A stretch of 64,000 nt of DNA from SIG452 sp045541975 (GCA_045541975.1 JAZQKB010000034.1:29568-93567); one strand, 5' to 3'; positions 51,952 through 61,068 are shown, counted from the stretch's first letter. Notes: generated by a model from the sequence alone, not told the origin. Made by a program: numbers and translations.

Positions 51952-51979
51952 CTTTGTAACCTCTTTCTTAAGAATCCTT

Positions 51980-53695
51980 CTACTTATTCTTATCGTTCTT
52001 TTCCTTTAGTTTTTTGGTATATTCCAGTAATTTTAACATATCGTCCCGATCGTCATCGGTGAAAGAAACCGTTTGTGTTTCATTTTCAATCTTTTGGAGC
52101 AGGGAGTCTAAGTAAATATAAAAATCAATGAACGGTTCTTTTCCCATAAAGATTTCGCTGGCTTCTTTTGCCTCTTCCCGATCCAAATGTCCAATAATCA
52201 TTGCCACATCAGGCTTCTCGGCATCATCCGTCAGACGGCAAAAAATTTCATAAATCTTTCGATGGAGCTCTTCACGAAACTGCTCTGCCTTGATTTTTTC
52301 CCGAATTTTCGGAAAATATGACGGATTTTCCACCACCAGTTTCAATAATGACTGAGACACGCTTTTTTTTCGGAGCATTGCCAGTTCCACAGCATCTGCA
52401 TTCACTTCCAGTTTTTTATGTTTCTGTGCCTGTTTGACCTGTGCTAAAATGGAGTCATAACTGATTTTGGTAAGCTCTGCCACTTTTTTGGCGTACACCT
52501 CAAGCTCCAGTTTGTTGTAAATATTTTTTAAAATATTGATGGCTTTTTTGGTGTATTCAATCCGTTCCTCATCATCTGAGAAACCGCCTTTCGGATAAAT
52601 TCCCGAAAGCTCGTAGTCCACACCGCTTAAGGAACTTGCAATCGCTGTGCGGTAAGCTTCGGGGCCAAACTTTTTAATCAGCTCGTCCGGGTCTTTGGCA
52701 CCGGAGTATTTTAAGATGCGAACCTGCAGTCCGTCTTTTTTTAAAATGTCCACCGCTTTTCTGGTAGCATTCTGACCGGCTCCGTCGCTATCGAAGGAAA
52801 TAATCACACGGTTGGTAAACCGTTTGAGCAATCGGGAGTGGTCTTCACAAAATGCCGTTCCCAAAGATGCCACCGCATTTTGGAATCCTGCCTGATACAA
52901 AGCGATAACATCCATATAGCCTTCCGCTAAAATGATGTAATCCTCCGAAGTGTTTTTGGCAAGATTCAAACTGAATAAATTCTGCCGTTTGGAAAAAATC
53001 GGAGTTTCACCGGTGTTTAGGTATTTTGGGAGAGCATCCCCCATTACCCGTCCGCCAAAAGCAATCACGTTGCCTCGTAAATCCATTACCGGAAAGATTA
53101 CCCGATCCCGAAAGAAGTCAAAGATTCTTCCGTTTTTCATCAGACACAGACCGCTTCTTACGATATCTTCATCCGAAAAGCCGTTTTTTTTCAAGGTTTG
53201 ATACATAAAATTCCATTCGTTTGGTGCATAACCAAGACCGTAGGTCTTTATGGTATCATCCGAAAGTCCCCGGGAGCGTAAATACGAGAGTGCTCCTCTT
53301 CCCGTTTCGCTGTTTAAACAACGGAAATAGGTTCTGCCGGCGATTTTATTCATTTCACGGATATTTCGTTTCAAACGGCTGTATTCACTGACTTCATCTT
53401 TTTCTTCGGGAAGGGGAATCCCCGCCCGTTGTGCCAGAAACTTAACCGCTTCCACAAAATCCAGATTTTCAATATGCTCAATGAAATGAATCACCGTGCC
53501 TCCCGCACCGCAGCCAAAACAGTGATAGAGCTGCATCTGGGGATTCACGAAAAAGGAGGGCGTTTTTTCCGAATGAAAGGGACAAAGCCCGATATATCGG
53601 TTGCCACTGCGTCTTAGATTCACGTAAGAGGAAATCACATCCACGATGTCATTTTTCTCTTTGACTTCATTCAGGTACTCTTCTTCAAAGTACAA
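51980..53695 (-). CDS. dnaG: DNA primase
   Basis: 571 aa from a TTG start at 53695, fixed by an in-frame stop just upstream and by AAAGGAG. N-terminal CHC2 zinc finger (CPFHSEKTPSFFVN, YHCFGCG), TOPRIM core with EGYMDVIALYQAGF and SFDSDGAGQ, and a C-terminal DnaB-binding region that is shorter than in E. coli. It makes RNA primers. Cotranscribed with rpoD. Confidence 0.97.
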   Translation of the reverse strand: MYFEEEYLNEVKEKNDIVDVISSYVNLRRSGNRYIGLCPFHSEKTPSFFVNPQMQLYHCFGCGAGGTVIHFIEHIENLDFVEAVKFLAQRAGIPLPEEKDEVSEYSRLKRNIREMNKIAGRTYFRCLNSETGRGALSYLRSRGLSDDTIKTYGLGYAPNEWNFMYQTLKKNGFSDEDIVRSGLCLMKNGRIFDFFRDRVIFPVMDLRGNVIAFGGRVMGDALPKYLNTGETPIFSKRQNLFSLNLAKNTSEDYIILAEGYMDVIALYQAGFQNAVASLGTAFCEDHSRLLKRFTNRVIISFDSDGAGQNATRKAVDILKKDGLQVRILKYSGAKDPDELIKKFGPEAYRTAIASSLSGVDYELSGIYPKGGFSDDEERIEYTKKAINILKNIYNKLELEVYAKKVAELTKISYDSILAQVKQAQKHKKLEVNADAVELAMLRKKSVSQSLLKLVVENPSYFPKIREKIKAEQFREELHRKIYEIFCRLTDDAEKPDVAMIIGHLDREEAKEASEIFMGKEPFIDFYIYLDSLLQKIENETQTVSFTDDDRDDMLKLLEYTKKLKEKNDKNK

Positions 53696-54028
53696 TCGGC
53701 ATCACACTCCTTTCTCCCCGTTTGGGGGCCTTCATTAATATAATTCGACATAAACACGTTTTTTCCTTTTTTTTCGGAATATTCTTGAACTTTTTTTGAG
53801 TTTTTTAGAAATTTTTTGAAGTTTTTTTGAAGTTTTCCTGGAAACGGGAATTTTTTGGAACTTTTTTCACAAGAATCAGTCGAACTGTAACAAAGATGAA
53901 ACAGAAAAGTAATGGCGTTTTACTTGAATTTTGGGGGATATTATGTTATACTATGGGCAAAACAACCTTGAAATTCAATCAAAAACCATACATACGCTTG
54001 CAAAAAGAACCAAACGAGGTGACTTTTT
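53696..54028. other. dnaG-PBP divergent intergenic region with phased T tracts
   Basis: 333 nt without a gene. T tracts start at 53791, 53801, 53812, 53822 and 53833, that is every ~10.5 bp, then at 53851 and 53862; such phasing predicts intrinsic DNA curvature. The PBP promoter lies at 53924-53952. A clear dnaG promoter was not found. Confidence 0.7.
53924..53952 (+). promoter_or_regulatory. SigA promoter of PBP gene
   Basis: -35 TTGAAT (53924-53929), 17-nt spacer, -10 TATACT (53947-53952). Confidence 0.78.
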
Positions 54029-56278
54029 TTGAACACAAATCAATCTAAACGACCTAAAAAAGAGAAGCAGAAAAAGGAACAGCCAAAAACCTTTTTGGGA
54101 GTTTTCGCAAAAACCCTGTGGAACTTCTTTAAATTTGCCATTCCGGGTCTGTTTTTGTTTGGCGTGGCAGTGGTAATTTTCATTATCGCTTCCACAGAAC
54201 CCATTGACGTGGAAAACTTAAACTTAGATTTAACCAGCAGTATCTACTATATGGACCAAAACGGTGAACTTGCGGAATTTGAAAAAATTTCCGGTGCCCA
54301 GAATCGTTTTTGGGTGGAATATTCCCGGGTTCCCCAACATATGAAGGATGCTTTTGTTTCCATTGAGGACGAGCGTTTCTTCTCCCATAACGGGTTTGAT
54401 ATCAAGCGAACCTTCCGTGCCGTGTTGGACTATTTCTCTCAAGGCTCCAACGCACAGGGAGGCAGTACCATTACCCAGCAGCTGGTTAAAAATCTGACGG
54501 GCAATAACGACCGCAGCCCCGTGAGAAAAATTCAGGAAATCTGGCTGGCATATCAGTTGGAACAGGAATTAACCAAAGATCAGATTTTAGAACTGTATAT
54601 GAACACGATTTACTTAGCTCAAGGGGTAAACGGTGTGCAAACCGCATCCAGACTGTATTTTGATAAAGATGTTTCCGAGCTCACCTTAGCTGAATGTGCT
54701 TCTATTGCCGGAATTACTCAATATCCCAGCTATTACGATCCCTTTATCAATCCGGATAATAACAAACAGAAGCAGGAAGTTGTGCTTAAAAAAATGCTGG
54801 AGCTTGGTAAAATCACCCAGGAAGAGCACGATCAGGCTGTGGCAGAAGAATTAAATTTCAAAAAAGGAAATATGAAAACTTCGGCAGCTAACCAGTCTTA
54901 TATTACCGAAGTGATTATTGAGGATGCCGTGAATCTTTTAATGGAACATCAGGGCCTTTCCAAAACGGTTGCAACCAAAAAAATTGTATCCGGCGGTTAT
55001 CAGGTGATTTCCACCGTGGATCCCAAGGTGCAATCTTCTATTAACAGTGTGTTCTCCGATCCGGCAAACTTCCCCAAATCTCCCCATAGCGACTATCCTC
55101 AGGGTGCTATTGTGGTGATGGATCCCCAAACCGGACACATCAAGGGAATGTACGGCGGTATCGGTCCGAAACCGGGTGCATATTCCTTAAACCGTGCCAT
55201 AGATTCTACCCGTCAGCCGGGTTCCTGCATCAAGCCTTTAGGCGTGTATGCACCGGCTCTGGAGGCAGGTATTATTAAACCCTCCACCGTTTATACCGAT
55301 AAGGCAGTAACCTACGGCAGCTGGAGTCCTAAAAACTACTACATCGGTTTTAAGGGAAAAATGTCCGTGCAAAGAGCGGTGGAACTTTCCGTTAACACCA
55401 TTCCTGTTCAGATTTTGGAAGAATTAGGCGTGGAACAGTCTTACCGTTTCCTGCGGGATGAGTTACACATCACCAGTTTAGATGAATCCGATAAAGTGTT
55501 GGGCGCATTGGCACTTGGCGGCATGACCAAAGGGGTTTCCGTTCTGGAAATGACCGCAGCTTATGCCACCTTTGCCAACAACGGCGTCTATGTGGAACCT
55601 ACCACTATTTTGGAAATTCGTGATAGCCACGGAAAAACCGTGGTAACCGTAACTCCCGAATCCCACGTTGCTATGAGTGAAAAAACTGCAGAACAGATGC
55701 ATCAGATGCTGTTGGCAGTTGTGCAGAACGGTACCGGTACCGGTGCCCGTATCAGCGGAGTGAAAGCCGGCGGTAAAACCGGTACCACTGATGACGATAA
55801 AGACAGATGGTTTGTGGGATACACTCCCAACTATGTGGCAGCTGTATGGTACGGCTTCGATATTCCTAAGAGCATGGCATATGTTAGCGGAAATCCGGCT
55901 TTAAATGCATGGAAAAAAGTAATGGATCCCATTATGCAAACTGCTCCCCGCAGAGAATATGCCACCAAAACTCCTGCCGTGGTACCCTCTTCTGCAATGA
56001 CGGTGAAAATCTGTACCATCACCAATCTGTTACCTGCAGAACACTGTATCACTGCAGGCACCGTGGATATGGCAAGCTTCTACGAAGGGCAAATTCCCAC
56101 AGAATTCTGCACGGAAGAAGTGCATAACGGCGTGGTCAATTTAGGAGACTTATTCGATGTGGACCCGGAATCTGTGCCGGATCCCAGTATGCCTCCGGTA
56201 CCGGAGAATCCTGAAAATGCAGTACCCACACCTTCCGCACCGGAAAGCAGCGAAATTCCGGTTGCTCCGGCGGCATAA
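54029..56278 (+). CDS. Class A penicillin-binding protein (PBP1A/2c type)
   Basis: 749 aa from a TTG behind GAGGTGA. Basic cytoplasmic tail, one membrane segment (FAIPGLFLFGVAVVIFIIA), GT51 glycosyltransferase with catalytic Glu in SIEDERFFSHNG and GGSTITQQLVKNL, then the transpeptidase with STRQPGSCIKPLG (SxxK), SVN in LSVNTIPVQ and KTG in GGKTGTTDDDKDR. A proline-rich tail (PVPENPENAVPTPSAP) ends the protein outside the membrane. It polymerises and cross-links peptidoglycan. Confidence 0.95.
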   Translation: MNTNQSKRPKKEKQKKEQPKTFLGVFAKTLWNFFKFAIPGLFLFGVAVVIFIIASTEPIDVENLNLDLTSSIYYMDQNGELAEFEKISGAQNRFWVEYSRVPQHMKDAFVSIEDERFFSHNGFDIKRTFRAVLDYFSQGSNAQGGSTITQQLVKNLTGNNDRSPVRKIQEIWLAYQLEQELTKDQILELYMNTIYLAQGVNGVQTASRLYFDKDVSELTLAECASIAGITQYPSYYDPFINPDNNKQKQEVVLKKMLELGKITQEEHDQAVAEELNFKKGNMKTSAANQSYITEVIIEDAVNLLMEHQGLSKTVATKKIVSGGYQVISTVDPKVQSSINSVFSDPANFPKSPHSDYPQGAIVVMDPQTGHIKGMYGGIGPKPGAYSLNRAIDSTRQPGSCIKPLGVYAPALEAGIIKPSTVYTDKAVTYGSWSPKNYYIGFKGKMSVQRAVELSVNTIPVQILEELGVEQSYRFLRDELHITSLDESDKVLGALALGGMTKGVSVLEMTAAYATFANNGVYVEPTTILEIRDSHGKTVVTVTPESHVAMSEKTAEQMHQMLLAVVQNGTGTGARISGVKAGGKTGTTDDDKDRWFVGYTPNYVAAVWYGFDIPKSMAYVSGNPALNAWKKVMDPIMQTAPRREYATKTPAVVPSSAMTVKICTITNLLPAEHCITAGTVDMASFYEGQIPTEFCTEEVHNGVVNLGDLFDVDPESVPDPSMPPVPENPENAVPTPSAPESSEIPVAPAA

Positions 56279-56305
56279 GAACAGAGTTCTTTCAAATTGC
56301 ATACA

Positions 56306-56342
56306 AAAAAGAGCAAGTATTTTTGATACTTGCTCTTTTTAT
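56306..56342 (+). terminator. Intrinsic terminator after PBP gene
   Basis: Perfect 15-bp stem AAAAAGAGCAAGTAT, loop TTTTG, T run. Confidence 0.93.
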
Positions 56343-56377
56343 TTGGATTTGTTCAGTTCCATCTTCCCCTGAAACGC

Positions 56378-56494
56378 AGAAAAATGGATGCAGAATTTGG
56401 AAATCGAATCAAGGCAAAGCCTTGACAGTGCCCGATGCAGTACCGAGTGTACGGCGAGTGGTGAGATTCACGAATGATGCGCCTTTTTTCAAGT
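56378..56494 (-). repeat. Dispersed ~115-nt palindromic repeat, copy 2
   Basis: Read on minus it starts four bases after the hisD stop codon with ACTTGAAAAA and runs through CACCACTCGC, GTACACT, TCAAGGC-TTT-GCCTTGATTC and ATTTCCAAATTCTG, matching the copy at 43159-43275. The TCAAGGC/GCCTTGA hairpin is identical in both, while the GTAC hairpin is shorter here. Confidence 0.85.
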
Positions 56495-56498
56495 TTCC

Positions 56499-57794
56499 CT
56501 ATAGAGGACGTTTACGTACTGCCATAGCATGTGCCGCAAACCCTTCCAGTTCCGCAAAATTGCCGGCTTTGTCTTTGACGGATACGAAGCCTTCTTTGGT
56601 AACGTAACCGAAAGAAGAACGTTTCATAAAGTCTAATACACCAACGGAGGAATAGGTTTTTGCGAAACCGCCGGTAGGCAAGATTGCATTGGGGCCCATT
56701 AAGAAGTTACATAAGGTAACGGGAGTCCATTCTCCTAAAAGAATTTCCCCTGCATTTTTAATTTTGGGAAGCACATCAAAGGGTTTATCGCAAAGCACTT
56801 CCATATGTTCGGGTGCATATTCATTCACAAAATCTACGGACTGGGCGAAATTATCGGTGATAATTGCACCGCCGTAGGTGGATAGGTTGGTATTGATAAA
56901 GTTCTGACGAAGCTCCGGCAGTTCTTTGATGTATTCGGTTGCCAAAGCACAAACTTCTTTCACAAAAGCTTCATTGTGGCATACCAACAGTGCTGCAGAA
57001 TCGGGGCCGTGTTCTGCTTCAATCAGCCAGTCTAAAGCCGCTTTTTTGGGGTCGGTGGAATCGTCACACAAAATGATGGATTCACTGGGACCTGCCGGCA
57101 GACCGGTGTCGATATAATTTGCCAGTACACGTTTTGCCGCAGTGGCATACGCATTCCCGGGACCAATAACTTTTCTGGTTTTCGGAATGGTTTCGGTGCC
57201 GAAAGCAACAGCAGCAATCGCCTGGATACCGCCAACTTTAAAGATTTCGGTAATGCCCAATAGTTTGGCTGCAGTTAAAATGGCATCATCCACTTTTCCT
57301 TCTTTATTGGGAGGAGTTACCACCACAATTTTTTCCACACCTGCAACCACAGCAGGAACACCCAGCATTAAAAGAACGGAGGGGAAGCTGCCCTTTCCGC
57401 CGGGAACATACAGGCACACGCTTTCAATGGGAGTGGTTTTTTCTCCGGCTAAAATGCCCTTGTCCACTTCGGTCATCCACATTTCTTCCGGCTTTTGTTT
57501 TTCATGGAAGGTACGGATATTATGATATGCATAGGTGATAGCTTCTTTCGAGGTAGCATCAATGCGGTTATAGGCTTCTTCGATTTCTTCGGGAGTTACC
57601 TTCATGGTTTCGCTCGTTAAAGAAATTTTGTCAAACTTTTCGGTATATTTTAACACCGCTTGATCGCCGTTTTCTTTGACGTCCCAAGAAACTTCTCTTG
57701 CCACTTCCATGTAAGCGGTAATGTCAATTTCCGCACGTTTTAAAATGAACTCTTTTTGTTCGGGAGTAAGTTCACTGTACTTATAAATGTTCAT
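56499..57794 (-). CDS. hisD: Histidinol dehydrogenase
   Basis: 431 aa. VGPGNAYATAAKR-like VIGPGNAYATAAKRVL, LPAGPSESIILCDD, catalytic Glu/His in EAEHGPDSAALLV and EYAPEHMEVL are intact. It oxidises histidinol to histidine in two NAD-dependent steps. It is the only his gene here and follows pyrE by 17 nt. The two share PRPP chemistry only indirectly, so the pairing is unusual. Confidence 0.96.
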   Translation of the reverse strand: MNIYKYSELTPEQKEFILKRAEIDITAYMEVAREVSWDVKENGDQAVLKYTEKFDKISLTSETMKVTPEEIEEAYNRIDATSKEAITYAYHNIRTFHEKQKPEEMWMTEVDKGILAGEKTTPIESVCLYVPGGKGSFPSVLLMLGVPAVVAGVEKIVVVTPPNKEGKVDDAILTAAKLLGITEIFKVGGIQAIAAVAFGTETIPKTRKVIGPGNAYATAAKRVLANYIDTGLPAGPSESIILCDDSTDPKKAALDWLIEAEHGPDSAALLVCHNEAFVKEVCALATEYIKELPELRQNFINTNLSTYGGAIITDNFAQSVDFVNEYAPEHMEVLCDKPFDVLPKIKNAGEILLGEWTPVTLCNFLMGPNAILPTGGFAKTYSSVGVLDFMKRSSFGYVTKEGFVSVKDKAGNFAELEGFAAHAMAVRKRPL

Positions 57795-57811
57795 TTGATT
57801 TCTCCTGAAAA

Positions 57812-58396
57812 TTATACTTTTAAATTACGGCTGCCGGGTTTTACCAAAGGCAGTTTTCCTTCTTTACAGATAGGACAGTTTTCCGGTTCAAAGGATTCCA
57901 CAGCCATAGAAAGAACAGAATAGTAGGGAACACCGAAATCAATCTGTCCGCCGGTTCTGTCTACAATAGAACCAACACCGCAAACGATCCCGCCTGCATC
58001 CTGAATCAGTTTGATTACTTCTTTCACAGAGCCGCCGGTGGTAACAACGTCTTCCACAACTAACACTTTCTGACCTTTTTCCACACCGAAGCTACGGCGG
58101 AAGGTCATGTCTCCGTTTTCTCTTTCTGCAAAAATATTGGGAACGTTTAAGTGACGGGAAACTTCATAAGACATTAAGATAGCGCCGATTGCAGGTCCGC
58201 AAACCACGTCGGGTTTATTTTCGCCCAAACGGTCTGCCAATTCTTTGCACAACAGTTCAGATAATTTTGCATCTTTAAAGATTTTTGCGCACTGCAAGTA
58301 TCTGTTGGAATGGCGTCCGGAAGTCAACAGGAAATGGCCTTCCAATAAAACGCCTGCATCTTTTAACAGTTCCAATGCTTTTTCATTGGTAATCAT
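57812..58396 (-). CDS. pyrE: Orotate phosphoribosyltransferase
   Basis: 194 aa from ATG 58396 behind AAAGGA. PRPP loop VLVVEDVVTTGGSV and LTSGRHSNRYLQCAKI are intact; the C-terminal CPICKEGKLPL fits the clostridial type. It makes OMP from orotate and PRPP, between PyrDK and PyrF. The rest of the pathway is in the pyrB operon about 50 kb away. Confidence 0.95.
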   Translation of the reverse strand: MITNEKALELLKDAGVLLEGHFLLTSGRHSNRYLQCAKIFKDAKLSELLCKELADRLGENKPDVVCGPAIGAILMSYEVSRHLNVPNIFAERENGDMTFRRSFGVEKGQKVLVVEDVVTTGGSVKEVIKLIQDAGGIVCGVGSIVDRTGGQIDFGVPYYSVLSMAVESFEPENCPICKEGKLPLVKPGSRNLKV

Positions 58397-58444
58397 GGTA
58401 TCAAATCCTTTCTTTATGCCACACAAAATGTGTTATTTTTCATT

Positions 58445-58481
58445 GGTTATTGTTAAGAATCTAACAATTCCATTTATTATA
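58445..58481 (-). promoter_or_regulatory. pyrE -10 element and downstream inverted repeat
   Basis: On minus: -10 TATAAT (58476-58481), with no good -35. An inverted repeat TTGTTA-N6-TAACAA lies at about 58450-58467, over the expected start of transcription, a plausible operator. Confidence 0.5.
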
Positions 58482-58561
58482 ACATACTTTTTTTTAAAAT
58501 GCTATAGTTTTCTGTAAAAATTTAAGAAAAATTACAATTTCTTGAATTTATCATATTTTGC

Positions 58562-58591
58562 TTGATTTTTTCCTATGGGATATAGTATAAT
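58562..58591 (+). promoter_or_regulatory. Promoter of nrdR
   Basis: -35 TTGATT (58562-58567), 18-nt spacer, -10 TATAAT (58586-58591). Confidence 0.7.
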
Positions 58592-58619
58592 AAAACAAGT
58601 GTAAAAGGAGGTGCTCTCT

Positions 58620-59069
58620 ATGAAATGTCCCTACTGCGGATTTCATGAAAGTAAAGTCATTGATTCCAGACGGTTGGAGGAAACCAATTCCATCAAACGC
58701 CGTCGGGAATGCTTATCTTGCGAAAAACGGTTTTCTACCTATGAGCGGGTAGAGTTGGCGCCTCTGGTAGTCATCAAGAAAAACGGTGACCGTGAACAGT
58801 TTGACCGTCAAAAGCTTCTCCGTGGCATTATGCACGCCTGTGAAAAGCGTCCCGTTTCCATTGACATGATGGAAAAGCTGGTATCCGAAGTGGAAACTCA
58901 ATTAAACAACGAGCTGATGCAGGAAGTGGAAAGCGAAAAAATCGGGGAGCTGGTTATGGATAAATTAAAAGAGGTAGACGAAGTTGCCTATGTGCGTTTT
59001 GCCTCGGTATACCGTCAGTTTCGTGATATTAACACCTTTATGGAAGAACTGCAAAAGCTTTTAAAATAG
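58620..59069 (+). CDS. nrdR: Transcriptional repressor NrdR
   Basis: 149 aa from ATG 58620 behind AAGGAGG. N-terminal zinc ribbon (MKCPYCG, CLSCEKRF) and an ATP-cone domain (PLVVIKKNGDREQFDRQKLLRGI). It represses ribonucleotide reductase genes in response to ATP/dATP. No nrd gene is in this window. Confidence 0.97.
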   Translation: MKCPYCGFHESKVIDSRRLEETNSIKRRRECLSCEKRFSTYERVELAPLVVIKKNGDREQFDRQKLLRGIMHACEKRPVSIDMMEKLVSEVETQLNNELMQEVESEKIGELVMDKLKEVDEVAYVRFASVYRQFRDINTFMEELQKLLK

Positions 59070-59088
59070 ATTTTGGAAGGACATAACT

Positions 59089-60159
59089 ATGGAATACACA
59101 TCCAAAAAGGTAGCCGTTGGTATGAGTGGCGGCGTGGATTCTTCGGTTTGTGCGCTGTTACTCCAGGAGAATGGCTACGAAGTTTCGGGGATTACACTGC
59201 TGTTGCACGGTGGTAACACAGACGAAAAAGTCTGCGGTTCCAACTCGGATATTGACGATGCCAAAGCTGTTGCCAATCATTTAGGGATTCCCCTTTATGT
59301 TTGTGACCAGACAAAAGCTTTTGAATGTCAGGTCATTGACCGTTTTTCCAAAAGCTACGAGCTTGCCGAAACGCCAAATCCCTGCATCCTCTGTAACCGC
59401 TATATGAAGTTTGACGCCATGCTATCGGAAGCGTTGGCGCTTGGTATGGACTATATTGCCACAGGACACTACGCCCGTGTGGAATATGACGAACCGTCGG
59501 GACGCTATCTTTTAAAAAAAGCAACCGATGAAACCAAAGACCAAAGCTATGTGCTTTATTCATTGACGCAACACCAATTATCTCACACCCTGTTTCCATT
59601 AGGGAATCTAAGAAAATCACAAATCAGAGAACTTGCAGAACAACACAATTTAAAAACTGCCCATAAAAAAGAAAGTCAGGACATTTGCTTTGTGCCGGAC
59701 GGTGACTATGCCGCCTTTATCCGCCGTTATCGTGGAGTATCGTTCCCAGAAGGAAATTTTGTGGATCAAAAGGGCAATATTCTTGGCCGCCATAAAGGGA
59801 TTATTCATTACACCATCGGTCAACGAAAGGGCTTGGGATTATCGTTTCCCTGCCCCATGTATGTGATAGAAAAGAATTTAGCATCCAATACGGTGGTATT
59901 AGGCCCCATTGACGAACTCTACCGGACTACCTTCTATGCCACCGACATCAATTTGATTTCGGTGGAAAAAATCGAAGGAGAACTGCAGGTATCCGCCAAA
60001 ATCCGCTACAATCAAAAGGAGCAACCTGCAACGGTATCGCAAATAGATGAAAATACAATAAAAGTTACTTTTTTGGAACCTCAGAAAGCCATCACAAAAG
60101 GTCAGGCCGTTGTGTTATACGATGGTGACACGGTGGTAGGCGGAGGCACCATTTTATAA
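59089..60159 (+). CDS. mnmA: tRNA-specific 2-thiouridylase
   Basis: 356 aa. PP-loop AVGMSGGVDSSV, catalytic Cys pair in TPNPCILCNRYMKF and in KKESQDICFVPDG, and DETKDQSYVLYSL. It thiolates U34 of Lys, Glu and Gln tRNAs, taking sulfur from a cysteine desulfurase not seen here. Follows nrdR by 19 nt. Confidence 0.97.
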   Translation: MEYTSKKVAVGMSGGVDSSVCALLLQENGYEVSGITLLLHGGNTDEKVCGSNSDIDDAKAVANHLGIPLYVCDQTKAFECQVIDRFSKSYELAETPNPCILCNRYMKFDAMLSEALALGMDYIATGHYARVEYDEPSGRYLLKKATDETKDQSYVLYSLTQHQLSHTLFPLGNLRKSQIRELAEQHNLKTAHKKESQDICFVPDGDYAAFIRRYRGVSFPEGNFVDQKGNILGRHKGIIHYTIGQRKGLGLSFPCPMYVIEKNLASNTVVLGPIDELYRTTFYATDINLISVEKIEGELQVSAKIRYNQKEQPATVSQIDENTIKVTFLEPQKAITKGQAVVLYDGDTVVGGGTIL

Positions 60160-60190
60160 CAAAATAAAAAGAAAAGAGAGGAATCTTCCT

Positions 60191-60607
60191 ATGAAACATC
60201 TTAGAAAAATCCTTGCTGTGATTATTGTGTTAGCAACTTTATTGACCGTGTCTGCCCTGGCTTCGGGAGACGATCCGGTGATTTCGTTAAGCTATTTAAA
60301 CGAAATCTTTATGCCGAAGGTAGAAAAGAAAATTACAGATACCGCTGTGTTCACCGTGGTAACGGTGGAAGAGGGCAAAACCTTTGTCGCAAAAGCAGGC
60401 TGTGAATTGATTCTCCGTGGAGGGGAAGCAACCGTAAACGCTTCCGAAAACGGTGGTCTGTCTGACACCACCGACGGTGTGGATTTAACTCAGGACACCG
60501 TGGTTCCTGCAAACCACCTGCTCATCGTACCCCGTGATGACGGCAGAGGCTTTGAAGCTGTCACAGACGCTATCATTATGGTAAAAGGTGCTTACGAAAT
60601 CAAATAA
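60191..60607 (+). CDS. Small secreted protein of unknown function
   Basis: 138 aa. Signal peptide at residues 1-25 (LAVIIVLATLLTVSALASG), mature part acidic. ISLSYLNEIFMPKVEKKI follows the cleavage site; similar clostridial exported proteins carry an SLSYLN-x-x-F motif. The C-terminal half is glycine-rich and beta-like. AAGAGAGGA site. It may be cotranscribed with mnmA; no known role. Confidence 0.75.
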   Translation: MKHLRKILAVIIVLATLLTVSALASGDDPVISLSYLNEIFMPKVEKKITDTAVFTVVTVEEGKTFVAKAGCELILRGGEATVNASENGGLSDTTDGVDLTQDTVVPANHLLIVPRDDGRGFEAVTDAIIMVKGAYEIK

Positions 60608-60630
60608 TTTTTTGTTTTTTCATAATTTAC

Positions 60631-60659
60631 TTGTAAAAACAGCATCATCGTGATAAAAT
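60631..60659 (+). promoter_or_regulatory. Promoter of probable 6S RNA
   Basis: -35 TTGTAA (60631-60636), 17-nt spacer, extended -10 TGATAAAAT (hexamer 60654-60659). Start near 60666, about 60 nt before the conserved part, so 5' processing would be needed. Confidence 0.6.
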
Positions 60660-60690
60660 AATACTACAATCGTCAGAAGCAAAAATGCTT

Positions 60691-60718
60691 TCTGAAAAGC
60701 TCTGAAAAATTCTGAAAA
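60691..60718 (+). repeat. Three decamer repeats TCTGAAAA with 10-nt period
   Basis: TCTGAAAA occurs at 60691, 60701 and 60711, exactly one helical turn apart, directly upstream of the probable 6S RNA. Confidence 0.8.
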
Positions 60719-60726
60719 ACAAAAAA

Positions 60727-60909
60727 TCCTGCCGTTCGCGTCAGCCGGGTATTTATTAGAACCAACACATTTTATAAGGGAGCCAATCTCCTCTCGTCAA
60801 TTGTAGGCCCACCGCCTTTATGGCCGTATGGGGAACGTGCGACTGAGGGTAGGCACCCACCTGCACAAGCAGGTTTCTAATATTATCTTCGGGCAACGGC
60901 TCGGCGGGA
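60727..60909 (+). ncRNA. ssrS: Probable 6S RNA
   Basis: A rod-like fold: TCCTGCCG (60727-60734) pairs with CGGCGGGA (60902-60909); TATTAGAA pairs with TTCTAATA (60874-60881); the central part is open on the 5' side and has the hairpin ACCTGC-ACAA-GCAGGT on the 3' side, with a long apical arm. This is the layout of bacterial 6S RNA, which mimics an open promoter and binds SigA polymerase. No SRP, tmRNA or RNase P signature is present. The terminator at 60922-60957 follows. I cannot run a covariance search. Confidence 0.62.
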
Positions 60910-60921
60910 TCTATATGATTA

Positions 60922-60957
60922 AAAAAGCCACAGAATCTGATTCTGTGGCTTTTTTGT
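60922..60957 (+). terminator. Terminator of probable 6S RNA
   Basis: Perfect 14-bp stem AAAAAGCCACAGAA, loop TCTGA, T run. Confidence 0.93.
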
Positions 60958-61068
60958 TTCTTCACTGCGGAAAAAGAGATTTCTCGTCGTCGCATATTTT
61001 ACGGACATTTGTTTTCTTACCGCTGACAGTTTTTTTCAAAAAAAACTCCAAAAAAATCGAAAAAACAC

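Noticed and set aside
60660..60957. tmRNA, SRP RNA or RNase P RNA upstream of glyA
   Set aside because: None of their conserved core sequences is present; the fold resembles 6S RNA more.
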